64,000 nucleotides of DNA from contig NBTC02000002.1 in assembly GCA_002082245.2 (NCBI GenBank), positions 3,410,001 through 3,474,000 of the forward strand. The letters are read 5' to 3'. The notes beneath the pieces are model-generated. The model saw nothing but the letters and a program-made list of their open reading frames with translations, was not told the DNA's origin and did not search any database. Positions within the stretch are counted from its first letter, which is position 1, and each line of letters starts with the position of its first letter. The position numbers and the translations under genes are program-made. Origin of the DNA: Yersinia enterocolitica. GTDB taxonomy: Bacteria > Pseudomonadota > Gammaproteobacteria > Enterobacterales > Enterobacteriaceae. Shown one piece after another: positions 1-13,179 of the stretch.

Positions 1-325
<325 letters not shown>

Positions 326-485
326 CCTAACGATACGCATTGCGTAGTGTCCACACAGATTGTCTGATGAATGTAAATGAGCAAGAGCACCTGTTGATGA
401 GGGTGATGATTGTGTAATAAGACCTCGGTATCGAGTTTTTACTGCATCAGTCGTTCGAATGTGTCACCACATTTTCACCTTTACA

Positions 486-522
486 CAAAAATACTGAATC
501 AGTGATTCAGTAGAAATTTTTG
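486..522 (+). other. hairpin in the 16S-tRNA spacer
   Basis: CTGAATC-agt-GATTCAG is flanked by complementary A/T-rich arms (CAAAAAT and ATTTTTG). It lies directly before the tRNA-Glu gene and is probably part of the precursor rRNA processing structure. The role is inferred from position. Confidence 0.5.
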
Positions 523-523
523 T

Positions 524-599
524 GTCCCCATCGTCTAGAGGCCTAGGACACTGCCCTTTCACGGCTGTAACAGGGGTTCGAATCCCCTTGGGGACGCCA
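524..599 (+). tRNA. gltT-like: tRNA-Glu (anticodon TTC)
   Basis: A 76-nt cloverleaf with acceptor GTCCCC/GGGGAC, anticodon TTC at 558-560, T-loop GGTTCGAATCC and an encoded CCA at 597-599. It sits in the 16S-23S spacer, as in E. coli rrn operons of the glutamate-tRNA class. The gene number within the genome cannot be assigned. Confidence 0.97.
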
Positions 600-957
600 C
601 TCCGATAATGTGTGAAAGACATTATCAACTGAATATCTTAAAGATGACTTTAACGAGTCGTGTTTAAGATATTGCTCTTTAACAATCTGGAACAAGCTGA
701 AAATTGAAACATTACAGCCGAAATTTATCTCTCCGTAGATGTACTGAGATAAAGAGTAACCTGTAATAGAGTCTCTCAAATAATCGCAATGCCAATGGGT
801 AATCATTGTTGCAGTGTGAGCGAGAAGACACTCAGCAAGGCGTACAGCGCACAGCAACCGGAGTGAACTTAACGTTCATGAGGATTGCGCGCACTGCACA
901 ACATAGCAGAGTGTGTTCACAGCCACACCAATAACGAAAAACACCTTTGGGTTGTGA
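600..957 (+). other. tRNA-23S spacer with boxA and 23S processing stem
   Basis: No gene is seen here. It holds the antitermination motif boxA (TGCTCTTTAACAA, 673-685). It also holds the 5' strand of the 23S precursor stem (about 940-957), which pairs with ACAACACCAAAGGTGTTTT at about 3866-3884. That stem is the expected RNase III substrate. Confidence 0.7.
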
Positions 958-3865
<2,908 letters not shown>

Positions 3866-3976
3866 ACAACACCAAAGGTGTTTTAGATTTGAGAGATAGA
3901 AATTTTCAGCGAAGTTCCGAGATTGGGCTGGCTGGCTGTGTGCAGGATTGCATAGCGGGTTAGTTTAGACAGAATT

Positions 3977-4096
3977 TGCCTGGCGGCCATAGCGCGGTGG
4001 TCCCACCTGATCCCATGCCGAACTCAGAAGTGAAACGCCGTAGCGCCGATGGTAGTGTGGGGTCTCCCCATGCGAGAGTAGGACACTGCCAGGCAT
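3977..4096 (+). rRNA. rrf: 5S ribosomal RNA
   Basis: A 120-nt gene from TGCCTGGCGGCC to CTGCCAGGCAT, whose ends pair as the 5S helix I. It is the last gene of the operon and is followed 14 nt later by a strong terminator. Confidence 0.98.
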
Positions 4097-4109
4097 CAAA
4101 TAAAGCCGA

Positions 4110-4138
4110 GACCCCATGCCAAAAGCGTGGGGTTTTTG
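4110..4138 (+). terminator. rRNA operon terminator
   Basis: ACCCCATGC-caaaa-GCGTGGGGT followed by a T-run: a classic Rho-independent terminator just after 5S. Confidence 0.92.
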
Positions 4139-4270
4139 CTATGGGCAGAATAGTGAAATAGGTATAAATAGTGACCTTAGAGTGGTTGCGTCGCAGGGCT
4201 CATAGTCAGACGAGTCAAATATTGCAGGGGCAGGTGAGTCAAATCCGGCCGTCACAGCGATGAATAAAAC

Positions 4271-4303
4271 AAAAGGCTACCTTGATAGGTGGCTTTTTTT
4301 GTT
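4271..4303. terminator. terminator between rrn and mobB
   Basis: AAGGCTACC-ttgata-GGTGGCTT with a T-run on the plus side and an A-rich tract on the other. It lies right after the mobB stop, so it probably ends mobAB transcription and also blocks any read-through from the rRNA operon. Confidence 0.75.
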
Positions 4304-4304
4304 T

Positions 4305-4832
4305 TTATAGCTCTGACTGATCCATCTTGAGCCAGCTATAAATAAACTCTGCGATCTGATCTGGTTGATTAATATCTAATTGCTTTACTACAGTATCTAT
4401 CGGCTCGTCACTTGCCAAAGCGATAACGTATTCATCAATCAAACCAGCGAAAGGCTTACCTACAACTGCTCTATAAAGAGCAATTTTGCTGATCGGCTCG
4501 TGCTTAAAGCCCTCAACCAAAATCAAATCGATAGTTGATGTATCTAATCGACTAGCCAGATAGTGAAGATCCATCGGAGGCTGTTCTGGTGTTTCTGTCA
4601 TTAATGCCCAGCGGCAATCACTGGCAACTAACGTTTGATGGGCTCCAGCTTTACGCAATTCATAACTGTCTTTGCCCGGCGTATCAATTTCCATATTGTG
4701 ATGAGTATGTTTGATTAAGCCAACGCGGATTTGGCGCTGTTGAAGTAAGGGGATCAGATGTTTTAGTAAGGTTGTTTTTCCTGTACCACTGTACGCGGCT
4801 ATACCGAGTAACGGGGGCGTCTTGCTGCTCAT
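4305..4832 (-). CDS. mobB: molybdopterin-guanine dinucleotide biosynthesis adapter protein MobB
   Basis: A 175-aa GTP-binding protein of the MobB family, which assists MobA in attaching GMP to molybdopterin. A Walker A motif (AYSGTGKTT) lies near residues 13-21, and LILVEGFKHE is the family's conserved mid-protein segment. Its start overlaps the end of mobA by 4 nt (ATGA), so the two are translationally coupled in a mobA-mobB operon, the arrangement known from E. coli. The length is normal and nothing is missing. Confidence 0.95.
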   Translation of the reverse strand: MSSKTPPLLGIAAYSGTGKTTLLKHLIPLLQQRQIRVGLIKHTHHNMEIDTPGKDSYELRKAGAHQTLVASDCRWALMTETPEQPPMDLHYLASRLDTSTIDLILVEGFKHEPISKIALYRAVVGKPFAGLIDEYVIALASDEPIDTVVKQLDINQPDQIAEFIYSWLKMDQSEL

Positions 4833-5419
4833 AATGGCTCTCTTTTAGTTTGTTCCCATAACTCGCAATCTGCGGGAGTATTTAGGTTACTGAATTGATT
4901 GGGTTGTTCATCGAATACCACTCTTTGCGCGTTGATACTCGTCATAAATATCATTAACTTACGCTCCCCTTTTGCCAGATACGTTGCTAGCGTTGGTTTA
5001 AGACTAACATGCATTAAAGCTAATGTTGGATGCTCACGCTCGTTATCACTAACATAAGCAGCAAGAGCCTGCCCTTTTGACTGCCAGAGTTGAGAAACCA
5101 GATTAAGTGGAAGCATAGGAACGTCACAGGGAGCAAAGACAACCCATTCGGTAGTTGAATGGCTTAATCCAGCATGCATGCCAGCCAATGGGCCTACAAA
5201 GCCAGTAATGATATCGTTAATGACGTGAACGCCACTTTGTTGATAGAGGGCTTGGTTACGATTAGCATTAATCAGTAAATTCTCAACCTGAGGTCTTAAC
5301 CTATCAATCACATGTCGATACAGTGGCTTTCCATTTAGGGAGATTAATCCTTTATCATTTCCGCCCATTCTGGACGAAAGGCCTCCAGCAAGAATAACGC
5401 CTGTAATATTAGGTCGCAT
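4829..5419 (-). CDS. mobA: molybdenum cofactor guanylyltransferase MobA
   Basis: A 196-aa cytoplasmic nucleotidyltransferase that joins GTP to Mo-molybdopterin to give Mo-bis-MGD for DMSO reductase-type enzymes. The N-terminal signature VILAGGLSSRMGG...DKG and the metal-binding FAPCDVPML segment are present. An upstream GTG at 5428 would add three residues. The ATG at 5419 is preferred because GGAG lies 8 nt before it. It is the first gene of the mobAB operon. Confidence 0.95.
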   Translation of the reverse strand: MRPNITGVILAGGLSSRMGGNDKGLISLNGKPLYRHVIDRLRPQVENLLINANRNQALYQQSGVHVINDIITGFVGPLAGMHAGLSHSTTEWVVFAPCDVPMLPLNLVSQLWQSKGQALAAYVSDNEREHPTLALMHVSLKPTLATYLAKGERKLMIFMTSINAQRVVFDEQPNQFSNLNTPADCELWEQTKREPL

Positions 5420-5572
5420 TTCTATCACTCCACGGTATTAAACTGACTATGGGATTGTATCTTCAAATAGGTGAACAGGTCAGGATTTACTTTTATTGAC
5501 AATAGGCTCTCTTTCCCTGTGTGAATATCCCTGCTACTTTGTCAGCATATTTTTGAATAGGATAACTTCGCT

Positions 5573-5842
5573 ATGAAATGTCATCGTGTTAATGAACTGA
5601 TTGAGCTTTTACATCCGGCCTGGCAGCAAGAACCTGATTTAAATCTGGTGCAGTTTTTACAAAAATTGTCAGAGGAAGCTGGTTTTGAAGGTAATTTCGC
5701 AGATTTGACAGACGATATTCTTATTTATCATCTGAAAATGCGTGGCTCGGCATCAACGGAAGTGATTCCAGGACTGAAAAAGGATTATGAAGAGGATTTT
5801 AAAACAGCATTATTGAGAGCTCGTGGCATCATTAAAGATTAG
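5573..5842 (+). CDS. yihD: YihD family protein (DUF1040)
   Basis: An 89-aa cytoplasmic protein of the conserved enterobacterial YihD family, with no established biochemical role. It is acidic with helical character and has no signal peptide or membrane segment. An AGGA ribosome-binding site precedes the ATG. It lies between mobA (divergent) and srkA, exactly as in E. coli, which supports the call. Confidence 0.92.
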   Translation: MKCHRVNELIELLHPAWQQEPDLNLVQFLQKLSEEAGFEGNFADLTDDILIYHLKMRGSASTEVIPGLKKDYEEDFKTALLRARGIIKD

Positions 5843-5933
5843 TCACACTCCTGTCTGCGTAGGGAGGGGGCTTTAATGATACTATTTCTTATTCTCAGCG
5901 CGCCGCTGTTACTTATACAGACTGAATGTTGTT

Positions 5934-6920
5934 ATGAACAATTCTGCTTTTAATTTTCAGACTTTGTCTCCAGACCTGATTATGGACGCCCTTGAGGCTG
6001 TAGGATTACGGGTGGATTCAGGGTTAACCGCGCTTAATAGTTATGAGAACCGCGTCTATCAGTTTATGGATGAAGATCGTAAACGGTATGTGGTGAAGTT
6101 TTATCGTCCCGAGCGTTGGAGCAGTGAACAAATTATCGAGGAACATCGGTTCTCGCTTGATTTGGCAGAATCTGAGATTCCGGTTATCGCCCCATTAGCG
6201 CTAAACGGCGAAACTTTGCATACTCATGGCGGCTTTTTCTTTGCTGTGTTCCCAAGTGTCGGTGGGCGGCAATATGAAATAGACAATCTTGATCAACTGG
6301 AGTGGGTGGGCCGTTTTCTCGGCAGAATTCATCAGGTGGGTAGCGATGGACTTTTTGTTGCCCGGCCAACGATGGGTATTGAGGAATATCTGACCGAGCC
6401 ACGTCAGTTACTGGCCAGCAGTGTGTTAGTGCCGGCAAAACAGAAAGACAAGTTTCTGGCGGCAACCGATCTGTTGATCGCCACCATTAAGCAGTATTGG
6501 CACACCGATTGGCAGCCGTTGCGGCTACATGGTGATTGCCATCCTGGTAATATTTTGTGGCGTGATGGGCCAATGTTCGTCGATTTGGATGATGCCAGAA
6601 ATGGTCCGGCGGTTCAGGATTTGTGGATGTTATTACACGGCGAGCGCAGAGAGCAATTGATCCAGTTGGATATCTTGCTGGAAGCTTATGGTGAATTTGC
6701 TGATTTTGATCAGCGTGAACTTGCATTGATTGAACCTTTACGCGCAATGCGCATGGTTTATTACCTTGCATGGGTCGCCAGACGTTGGCAGGACCCTGCA
6801 TTTCCGAAAAGTTTTCCGTGGATGGCGGAGTCTGATTTTTGGTTACAGCAGACTGCATCATTTACAGAACAGGTTAAGCTGTTGCAGGTACCCCCTTTGC
6901 AGCTGATGCCAATGTACTAA
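5934..6920 (+). CDS. srkA: stress response kinase A (YihE)
   Basis: A 328-aa protein kinase-like enzyme of the choline-kinase/APH fold. In E. coli this Ser/Thr kinase of the Cpx regulon counteracts MazEF-linked death. The Brenner-type catalytic loop LHGDCHPGN (about 199-207) and the metal-binding FVDLDDA are intact. It is 27 nt upstream of dsbA, and in E. coli the two are co-transcribed under CpxR. No clear CpxR box was identified here. Confidence 0.95.
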   Translation: MNNSAFNFQTLSPDLIMDALEAVGLRVDSGLTALNSYENRVYQFMDEDRKRYVVKFYRPERWSSEQIIEEHRFSLDLAESEIPVIAPLALNGETLHTHGGFFFAVFPSVGGRQYEIDNLDQLEWVGRFLGRIHQVGSDGLFVARPTMGIEEYLTEPRQLLASSVLVPAKQKDKFLAATDLLIATIKQYWHTDWQPLRLHGDCHPGNILWRDGPMFVDLDDARNGPAVQDLWMLLHGERREQLIQLDILLEAYGEFADFDQRELALIEPLRAMRMVYYLAWVARRWQDPAFPKSFPWMAESDFWLQQTASFTEQVKLLQVPPLQLMPMY

Positions 6921-6947
6921 AGCTAAGATAATGGAGATTGTTATAGT

Positions 6948-7571
6948 ATGAAAAATGTATGGTTAGCTCTCGTTGGCATGGTGATGGCATTCAGTGCATC
7001 TGCCGCACAGTTTACGGATGGAACCCAGTACCAGACGTTAAATAAACCAGTAACGGGTGAGCCTCAGGTTTTAGAGTTTTTCTCTTTCTATTGCCCGCAC
7101 TGCTTTCAGTTTGAAGAAGTTTATCATATCCCTCAGGCAGTAAAAAAAGCACTGCCAGAAGGGACAAAAATGACTCGATACCATGTTGAGTTCCTTGGGC
7201 CATTAGGTAAGCAATTGACTCAGGCATGGGCTGTTGCCATGGCATTGGGTGTTGAGGAAAAAATCACCCCACTGATGTTTGAAGGTGTACAGAAAACACA
7301 AACTGTTCAAACCCCTGATGATATTCGTAATGTCTTTATTAAAGCGGGTGTGAGTGGCGAAGATTATGATGCAGCATTAAATAGTTTTGTCGTTAAATCA
7401 CTGGTTGCTCAACAACAAAAAGCGGCTGAAGATTTACAATTACGTGGTGTGCCAGCCATGTTTGTTAATGGCAAATATATGATTAAGAATGATGGCATGG
7501 ATACCAGCTCAATGGATACCTATGTTAAACAGTATGCGGATGTCGTTAAGTTCCTACTGACCCAAAAGTAA
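6948..7571 (+). CDS. dsbA: thiol:disulfide interchange protein DsbA
   Basis: A 207-aa periplasmic oxidoreductase that donates disulfides to exported proteins and is reoxidised by DsbB. It has a Sec signal peptide with cleavage predicted after ...FSASA (residue 19), active site CPHC at residues 49-52, and the cis-proline loop [11 protein letters not shown] ribosome-binding site (ATGGAGA) precedes it. In E. coli yihF and yihG follow; here they are absent and a gene-free stretch leads to polA. Confidence 0.97.
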   Translation: MKNVWLALVGMVMAFSASAAQFTDGTQYQTLNKPVTGEPQVLEFFSFYCPHCFQFEEVYHIPQAVKKALPEGTKMTRYHVEFLGPLGKQLTQAWAVAMALGVEEKITPLMFEGVQKTQTVQTPDDIRNVFIKAGVSGEDYDAALNSFVVKSLVAQQQKAAEDLQLRGVPAMFVNGKYMIKNDGMDTSSMDTYVKQYADVVKFLLTQK

Positions 7572-7577
7572 TTGTAC

Positions 7578-7612
7578 AAAAGGAGGAGCTGGCTTTTGTT
7601 AGCTCCTCTTTC
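7578..7612 (+). terminator. dsbA terminator
   Basis: AAAGGAGGAGCT-(10 nt)-AGCTCCTCTTT, a strong stem 7 nt after the dsbA stop, ending in T-rich sequence. Confidence 0.85.
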
Positions 7613-7844
7613 ACTTATCCAATACCTACATTGTCATCAGCACTTCAATTCTGTATCTATCTCTGCCACGGAATCATCATATTTACTAATGTGACAGTAA
7701 TACGACTAAATACTGATTTTATATTTTTTTCCATGTTGTTTTCGATAGATTTATTTATTTCAGTGATGGATAAATACGGATATTAGCGATGCTAAAAAGA
7801 GAAAACGACTTGATGGTGGGTAATAAAAAAGAGAGAACACTAAA

Positions 7845-8043
7845 TTATCCACCCGTGGAATTTATTTACCTTAAGACTGTAACTGAATAAGTAATATCCA
7901 CAATTTAGATAAAGAAAAAATGACAGTAAAATAAAAAAACAATGAATGTAACTATATGATTATTATAATTTTAAATATTACCTCTAAAAAATAAGTAGAG
8001 CAGATATAATCTGCACATGCTTTTACTCACAAAGTTATCCACA
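7845..8043 (+). promoter_or_regulatory. polA upstream region with DnaA-box-like sites
   Basis: The 600-bp gap before polA has no gene and is very A/T-rich in 7670-8010. It contains a consensus DnaA box TTATCCACA at 8035-8043 and single-mismatch relatives TTATCCACC (7845-7853) and ATATCCACA (7894-7902). DnaA is reported to stimulate polA in E. coli, so a regulatory role is plausible. Binding here is inference. Confidence 0.5.
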
Positions 8044-8173
8044 GATTGGATCTTCAGGATCACTACGTAAAAATGCTCTCTTTCGCACAACAATGGACGC
8101 TAAAATTCGTCTCTTGTCGCCAGCTATGGCATTCTTAGCGTTAGACCTTGCTGAATAAAGATGAAGAAACCCT

Positions 8174-10972
8174 ATGGCCCAGATTGCAGAAAACCCATTG
8201 ATCCTCGTTGACGGTTCCTCTTACCTCTATCGTGCTTACCATGCGTTCCCACCACTGACCAACGGCAGCGGTGAACCAACGGGTGCGATGTACGGCGTGT
8301 TGAACATGTTGCGCAGTCTATTGCTGCAATATCGTCCTAGCCATGTAGCGGTAGTATTCGATGCTAAAGGTAAAACATTCCGTGATGAGCTTTTCGCTGA
8401 CTATAAATCCCACCGGCCACCGATGCCAGATGATTTGCGAGCTCAAATTGAGCCGTTGCACCAAATGGTTAAGGCAATGGGGCTACCTTTATTGGTTGTC
8501 TCCGGTGTTGAGGCCGACGATGTTATTGGTACTTTAGCGCAGGAAGCTGAAAAAGTAGGTCATGCTGTATTAATCAGTACCGGTGATAAGGATATGGCGC
8601 AATTAGTTACGCCAAATATCACTTTAATCAATACAATGAATAACGCTATTTTGGGGCCACAGGAAGTCTGTGAAAAATATGGTGTACCTCCTGAATTGAT
8701 TATTGATTTTCTAGCACTAATGGGGGACTCCTCAGACAATATTCCAGGGGTTCCAGGTGTTGGCGAAAAGACCGCACAAGCTTTATTGCAAGGTTTGGGT
8801 GGGCTGGATGCGCTGTTCAGTAATTTGGATAAAATATCCACACTGACATTCCGTGGTGCCAAAACCATGTCAGCCAAGTTAGAGCAGAATAAAGATGTTG
8901 CTTATCTCTCCTATAAATTAGCCACCATTAAAACAGATGTTGAATTGGATGTGACTTGTGATGAGCTAAAAGTTTCCCCCCCAGATGATGATCAATTACA
9001 TCAGTTATTCAGCCGTTATGAATTTAAGCGCTGGTTAGTGGATGTAGAAGCGGGCAAATGGCTGGACGGTAAAAAAGATCGGCCAACGGCACAAACAAGT
9101 AATAAAGCTTTTGTGGCAGTAGAGCCAGCTGATGCGGTTGAGGTCACCGCAGTACTATCACAAGAAAATTATCAGACCATTTTGGATGAGAAATCCTTAG
9201 TAGAGTGGATTGAGCGCCTCAAAAAAGCAGAGGTTTTCGCGTTTGATACTGAGACTGACGGCCTGGATACGCTTAGCAGCAATTTAATTGGTATCTCTTT
9301 TGCCGTTGCACCAGGCGAAGCCGCTTATTTACCCTTGGCGCATGATTATTTGGACTCTCCTGTACAGCTCGACCGGGATTGGGTTTTGGCCACGCTAAAA
9401 CCACTACTGGAAGACGATAAAGCCCTTAAAGTTGGCCAGAATCTCAAGTTTGACCAAAGCATGCTGGCACGTTATGGCATTGAGCTGCGCGGTATCGCTT
9501 TCGATACTATGCTGGAATCTTACGTTTTAGACAGTGTTGCTGGTCGCCATGATATGGATAGTCTGGCAGAACGTTATCTCAACCACAAAACTATTACCTT
9601 TGAAGAGATCGCCGGTAAGGGTAAAAACCAACTGACCTTTAATCAAATTGCGTTGGAACAAGCAGGCCCTTATGCCGCAGAAGATGCCGACGTTACGCTA
9701 CAGTTGCATTTGGTGCTGTGGCCAAAACTGCAACAAAGTGAAGGGTTAAAGCGGGTATTCCAGGAAATTGAGATGCCGCTATTGCCAATTCTGTCTCGCA
9801 TCGAGCGTACTGGTGTCTTGATTGACCAGAATATCTTGGCCGCACATTCAAAAGAGCTGACTATCCGCCTTGATGAGTTAGAAAAACAGGCTCATGAATT
9901 GGCTGAAGAGCCGTTCAACCTGGCATCACCTAAGCAGCTTCAGACCATCTTGTACGAAAAACAAAAACTGCCCATCTTGAAGAAAACCCCTGGCGGGGCC
10001 GCGTCAACTAATGAAGAAGTGTTGGCTGAGCTGGCATTAGATTACCCGTTGCCGAAGGTGATCCTTGAATATCGTGGTCTGGCTAAGCTGAAAAGTACCT
10101 ATACCGACAAGCTGCCGTTGATGATTAACCCAATTTCGGGCCGGGTCCATACCTCTTATCACCAGGCGGTGACCGCGACAGGGCGTTTGTCCTCACGTGA
10201 TCCTAACCTGCAAAACATTCCAGTGCGGAATGAAGAAGGGCGTCGTATACGGCAGGCTTTTATTGCGCCTAAAGGCTATCGCATTATGGCGGCTGACTAC
10301 TCACAGATTGAGCTGCGTATTATGGCGCACTTGTCGCAGGATAAAGGGCTATTAGCTGCATTTGCTGCGGGAAAAGATATCCACCGTGCGACAGCTGCGG
10401 AAGTCTTTGGTATGCCACTAGAAAAGGTCACAACTGAACAACGCCGCAGTGCCAAGGCGATTAACTTTGGTCTTATTTATGGTATGAGCGCTTTTGGTCT
10501 GGCGCGGCAGCTAAGCATTCCCCGTGGAGAGGCGCAGCGCTACATGGATCTCTATTTTGAGCGCTATCCCGGTGTGTTGGAATACATGGAGCGCACACGT
10601 AAGCAAGCCGCCGATCAAGGTTATGTCACCACGCTGGATGGCCGTCGCCTCTATTTGCCAGACATTCATTCTCGTAATGCAACTCGCCGTAAAGCTGCTG
10701 AACGTGAAGCTATCAATGCGCCAATGCAAGGTACCGCCGCTGATATTATCAAACGGGCAATGATTGCAGTGGATGCCTGGTTACAACAGGAACCAGAACC
10801 ATTGGTGCGGGTAATCATGCAGGTACACGATGAATTGGTGTTTGAAGTGCATGAAAGTGTATTGGAAAGCGCGGAACAAAAGATTCGTGAACTGATGGAG
10901 CAGAGTATGCAACTGGCGGTACCACTGAAGGTGGATGTCGGTGTTGGTGATAACTGGGACCAGGCTCACTAG
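8174..10972 (+). CDS. polA: DNA polymerase I
   Basis: A 932-aa enzyme for Okazaki fragment maturation and repair. An N-terminal 5'-3' exonuclease (about 1-300, with [12 protein letters not shown]) is followed by the 3'-5' proofreading domain (FDTETDGLD) and the family A polymerase. Polymerase motif A is DYSQIELR, motif B is [13 protein letters not shown] and motif C is QVHDELVFE. All catalytic acidic residues are visible, so all three activities should be intact. It is transcribed alone and followed by the Spot 42 RNA gene, as in E. coli. Confidence 0.98.
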   Translation: MAQIAENPLILVDGSSYLYRAYHAFPPLTNGSGEPTGAMYGVLNMLRSLLLQYRPSHVAVVFDAKGKTFRDELFADYKSHRPPMPDDLRAQIEPLHQMVKAMGLPLLVVSGVEADDVIGTLAQEAEKVGHAVLISTGDKDMAQLVTPNITLINTMNNAILGPQEVCEKYGVPPELIIDFLALMGDSSDNIPGVPGVGEKTAQALLQGLGGLDALFSNLDKISTLTFRGAKTMSAKLEQNKDVAYLSYKLATIKTDVELDVTCDELKVSPPDDDQLHQLFSRYEFKRWLVDVEAGKWLDGKKDRPTAQTSNKAFVAVEPADAVEVTAVLSQENYQTILDEKSLVEWIERLKKAEVFAFDTETDGLDTLSSNLIGISFAVAPGEAAYLPLAHDYLDSPVQLDRDWVLATLKPLLEDDKALKVGQNLKFDQSMLARYGIELRGIAFDTMLESYVLDSVAGRHDMDSLAERYLNHKTITFEEIAGKGKNQLTFNQIALEQAGPYAAEDADVTLQLHLVLWPKLQQSEGLKRVFQEIEMPLLPILSRIERTGVLIDQNILAAHSKELTIRLDELEKQAHELAEEPFNLASPKQLQTILYEKQKLPILKKTPGGAASTNEEVLAELALDYPLPKVILEYRGLAKLKSTYTDKLPLMINPISGRVHTSYHQAVTATGRLSSRDPNLQNIPVRNEEGRRIRQAFIAPKGYRIMAADYSQIELRIMAHLSQDKGLLAAFAAGKDIHRATAAEVFGMPLEKVTTEQRRSAKAINFGLIYGMSAFGLARQLSIPRGEAQRYMDLYFERYPGVLEYMERTRKQAADQGYVTTLDGRRLYLPDIHSRNATRRKAAEREAINAPMQGTAADIIKRAMIAVDAWLQQEPEPLVRVIMQVHDELVFEVHESVLESAEQKIRELMEQSMQLAVPLKVDVGVGDNWDQAH

Positions 10973-11130
10973 CTTTGTGGGTAAGTGGCGATAAATAAAG
11001 CATTTTATGTAATTAAGCTACATTTATCCGCCATTATGCGGGGAAGATGTGCGCTGAATCGTGCCAATTTGTGTAACTATACAACAAAAAATTCTTTTGC
11101 CCCGCGAAAAAATGATGTAGAGTTACAGAC

Positions 11131-11238
11131 GTAGGGTACAGAGGTAAGATGTTCTATCTTTCAGACCTTTTACTTCACGTAATCGGATTTGGCTATATAT
11201 TAGCCGCCCCAGTCATTTATTGACTGGGGCGTTTTTTA
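11131..11238 (+). ncRNA. spf: Spot 42 small RNA
   Basis: From GTAGGGTACAGAGGTAAG to the terminator GCCCCAGTCA-ttta-TGACTGGGGC with a T-run. This is nearly the same as E. coli Spot 42, an Hfq-dependent sRNA that represses catabolic operons and is itself repressed by CRP-cAMP. It sits between polA and engB, as in E. coli. The upstream A/T-rich stretch (about 11090-11125) should hold the promoter; a CRP site was not confirmed. Confidence 0.95.
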
Positions 11239-11384
11239 TTGGGATTTGTGAGCACTTTTCGCGAACCGATAGGAAAACAGCCCAGCATTACCCGTGAAAA
11301 TACGGGTTGATGATTTTTTTACTCTAGGGGGAAGTGGTATTGCCAGGTATTAACTCAGGGCGATATAAAACATCACCCTTGGGG

Positions 11385-11410
11385 ATAACAGCCCTTGCGG
11401 GCTGCTGTTA
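11385..11410 (-). terminator. engB terminator
   Basis: Hairpin TAACAGCC...GGCTGCTGTTA just after the engB stop, reading on the minus strand. A second small stem (CCCGT/ACGGG, about 11290-11306) with a T-run lies beyond it. Confidence 0.6.
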
Positions 11411-11418
11411 GCGCTTAT

Positions 11419-12069
11419 TCACTCACCTTCATCGTCATAATCATCAATCATAACTTCTGGTGGTATCTCGCTAAACCAGGTATCCAGTTTTTCCCGTAGT
11501 TTTTCGACGCCAATCTTCTTCAAAGAAGAGAAAGCTTCAACCTGAATATCACCCATAAATGGAATAATCGCTTCTCGCACCATGTTCAATTGAGCCTTAC
11601 GGGCGCCCGAAGCCAGCTTATCCGCTTTGGTCAGCAATAATAGAACCGGGGTGCCAACCGCAACCGCCCAGGTAATCATCTGCTGATCTAAATCTTTCAG
11701 TGGATGGCGAATATCCATCAACACAACTAATCCTTTCAGACAGTTACGCTTTTGCAAATACTCACCCAGCGCGCGTTGCCATTTGAGTTTCATCTCTTCC
11801 GGGACTTCAGCATAGCCATAGCCCGGTAAGTCAACCAGACGAATACCGTCAACGACTTCAAATAGGTTAATTAGCTGAGTACGGCCGGGTGTTTTACTGG
11901 TTCTGGCCAGACTTTTCTGGTTAGTTAACGTATTAAGTGCACTCGATTTACCGGCATTTGAACGGCCAGCAAATGCCACCTCAATACCTTCATCACGTGG
12001 CAGATGGCGGATATCCGGAGCACTGATGACGAAGTGGGTCATGTGATAGTTATAGTTTCTAATAGTCAA
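11419..12069 (-). CDS. engB: ribosome biogenesis GTP-binding protein EngB (YihA/YsxC)
   Basis: A 216-aa essential GTPase acting in late 50S subunit assembly. G1 is [10 protein letters not shown]3 is DLPGYG and G4 is TKAD. The acidic C-terminal tail (DDYDDEGE) is typical for enterobacteria. The start chosen matches the usual family length, with only a few extra N-terminal residues. It is divergent from csrC. Confidence 0.96.
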   Translation of the reverse strand: MTIRNYNYHMTHFVISAPDIRHLPRDEGIEVAFAGRSNAGKSSALNTLTNQKSLARTSKTPGRTQLINLFEVVDGIRLVDLPGYGYAEVPEEMKLKWQRALGEYLQKRNCLKGLVVLMDIRHPLKDLDQQMITWAVAVGTPVLLLLTKADKLASGARKAQLNMVREAIIPFMGDIQVEAFSSLKKIGVEKLREKLDTWFSEIPPEVMIDDYDDEGE

Positions 12070-12185
12070 AATTTGTCGTCTCCGTGAGAGATAGCTTACA
12101 TGCAGCGATTATAACTGCATCAGGCAAAAAAAAGGGGGTTTATCTTTTATACCCTTCAAGTAACAGGGTTCAGGTATACTGGCAG

Positions 12186-12347
12186 GCGCGCTGGTTGAGT
12201 TGCCTTGAGGGCCGCAGATATGGCAAGGATGGCGCATTGCAGGAGGGAGATATCCGGTTGTTATGTCAGTGCAGGGAGTGTGCTGTAAGGATATCCTTCC
12301 GCAGAAGATGCGAAAAAGGGCGACAGGTTAATCTGCCGCCTTTTTTC
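12186..12347 (+). ncRNA. csrC: CsrC-like regulatory RNA
   Basis: It lies between engB and yihI, the location of csrC in E. coli and Yersinia. The region carries five GGA motifs, several in AGGA/GGGA context, the sites by which CsrC titrates CsrA. It ends in GGCGACAG-gttaat-CTGCCGCC plus a T-run, nearly the E. coli CsrC terminator. A -10-like TATACT lies at 12175-12180, so the start at 12186 is estimated. The body is clearly diverged from E. coli, so the call relies on position, motifs and terminator. Confidence 0.82.
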
Positions 12348-12430
12348 TTTCTCTTCTTTCTGCTAGATTCCGGCCCAATCCTATACTAAATCCGATCCCA
12401 TACTTATTTACCCATTTAAGAGCACAGGTT

Positions 12431-12997
12431 ATGAAGCAGCCAAATAAAGCACCACGCGCGAATATTGCGGCCCCGAAAGGTACCGCGACGCCTAAGCGTA
12501 TTAGAAAGACCCGTGTAGAGCTTGATATTGAAGCTCGCGAGCGTAAACGTCAGAAGAAACATAGTGGCAATCGCTCAGGGGCGAGAACCAATGTAGAAGG
12601 CAGCAATAAGAAGGGCCAGTCCGAGACTCAAGAGAAAGATCCACGTATCGGCAGTAAAGTACCCGTGCCGCTGGTGGTTGAGAGTAAGGTTAAAGCTAAG
12701 CCAACCACTAAGCCGGTGGCTAAAGTTGAAGCTAAGCCACGTCTGACGCCGGAAGAAGAGCTGTCTAAGCTGGAAAACGATGAGCGTCTGGATGCATTGC
12801 TGGATCGTCTGGATAATGATGAAGTATTGAGCAAAGAAGATCAGGCTTATGTTGATCTGACGTTGGATCGTATTGATGCCCTAATGGAACAATTGGGTAT
12901 TGAATTGGGCGACGATGAAGATGACGAAGCGCCAGAAGAAAAGCAGGAAGACATTTTGCAATTGCTGAAACGCGGTAACCCAAAAGATACATTTTAA
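12431..12997 (+). CDS. yihI: Der GTPase-activating protein YihI
   Basis: A 188-aa protein with a very basic N-terminal half (Lys/Arg-rich, low complexity) and an acidic C-terminal half ([18 protein letters not shown] helices). This is the layout of YihI, which stimulates GTP hydrolysis by the 50S assembly GTPase Der/EngA. It starts with KPNKAPR-type residues and has no signal or membrane segment. Its neighbours engB and csrC upstream and hemN downstream match E. coli. Confidence 0.93.
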   Translation: MKQPNKAPRANIAAPKGTATPKRIRKTRVELDIEARERKRQKKHSGNRSGARTNVEGSNKKGQSETQEKDPRIGSKVPVPLVVESKVKAKPTTKPVAKVEAKPRLTPEEELSKLENDERLDALLDRLDNDEVLSKEDQAYVDLTLDRIDALMEQLGIELGDDEDDEAPEEKQEDILQLLKRGNPKDTF

Positions 12998-13000
12998 ACC

Positions 13001-13177
13001 ATGAATTGGGTGATCCTGATAATAGCCCTACTGCTTACATGTTATCTAGTGTGGTTATTGGGTAAACTATGGCTACTGTCGCAACGAAGAAAGCGGTTGC
13101 GCAGTGCTACTGCGGCCAGACAACGAAAACATCTGCCCTCTAACCGGCCCGGTAGGCGCAAATATCGGAAGGAATGA
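13001..13177 (+). CDS. small single-pass membrane protein, 58 aa, between yihI and hemN
   Basis: ATG at 13001, 3 nt after the yihI stop, gives 58 codons. The product has a hydrophobic N-terminal helix (residues about 2-27, WVILIIALLL onward) followed by a strongly basic tail (QRRKRLR, RRKYRKE). Its stop overlaps the region just upstream of the hemN start, which implies coupling in a yihI-x-hemN operon. The function is unknown. It may be a shortened relative of the DUF2489 protein that sits at this position in vibrios; that link is from memory and weak. No strong ribosome-binding site is seen, so coupling to yihI is assumed. Confidence 0.6.
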   Translation: MNWVILIIALLLTCYLVWLLGKLWLLSQRRKRLRSATAARQRKHLPSNRPGRRKYRKE

Positions 13178-13179
13178 AC

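Noticed and set aside
7670..8043. A/T-rich stretch with DnaA boxes as a chromosomal origin
   Set aside because: Only one consensus box, no clustered 13-mers, and none of the usual origin neighbours (mnmG, mioC, dnaA). A polA regulatory role fits better.
12084..12389. 101-codon plus-strand frame between engB and yihI
   Set aside because: It covers the csrC promoter, GGA motifs and terminator; the sequence is better explained as RNA.
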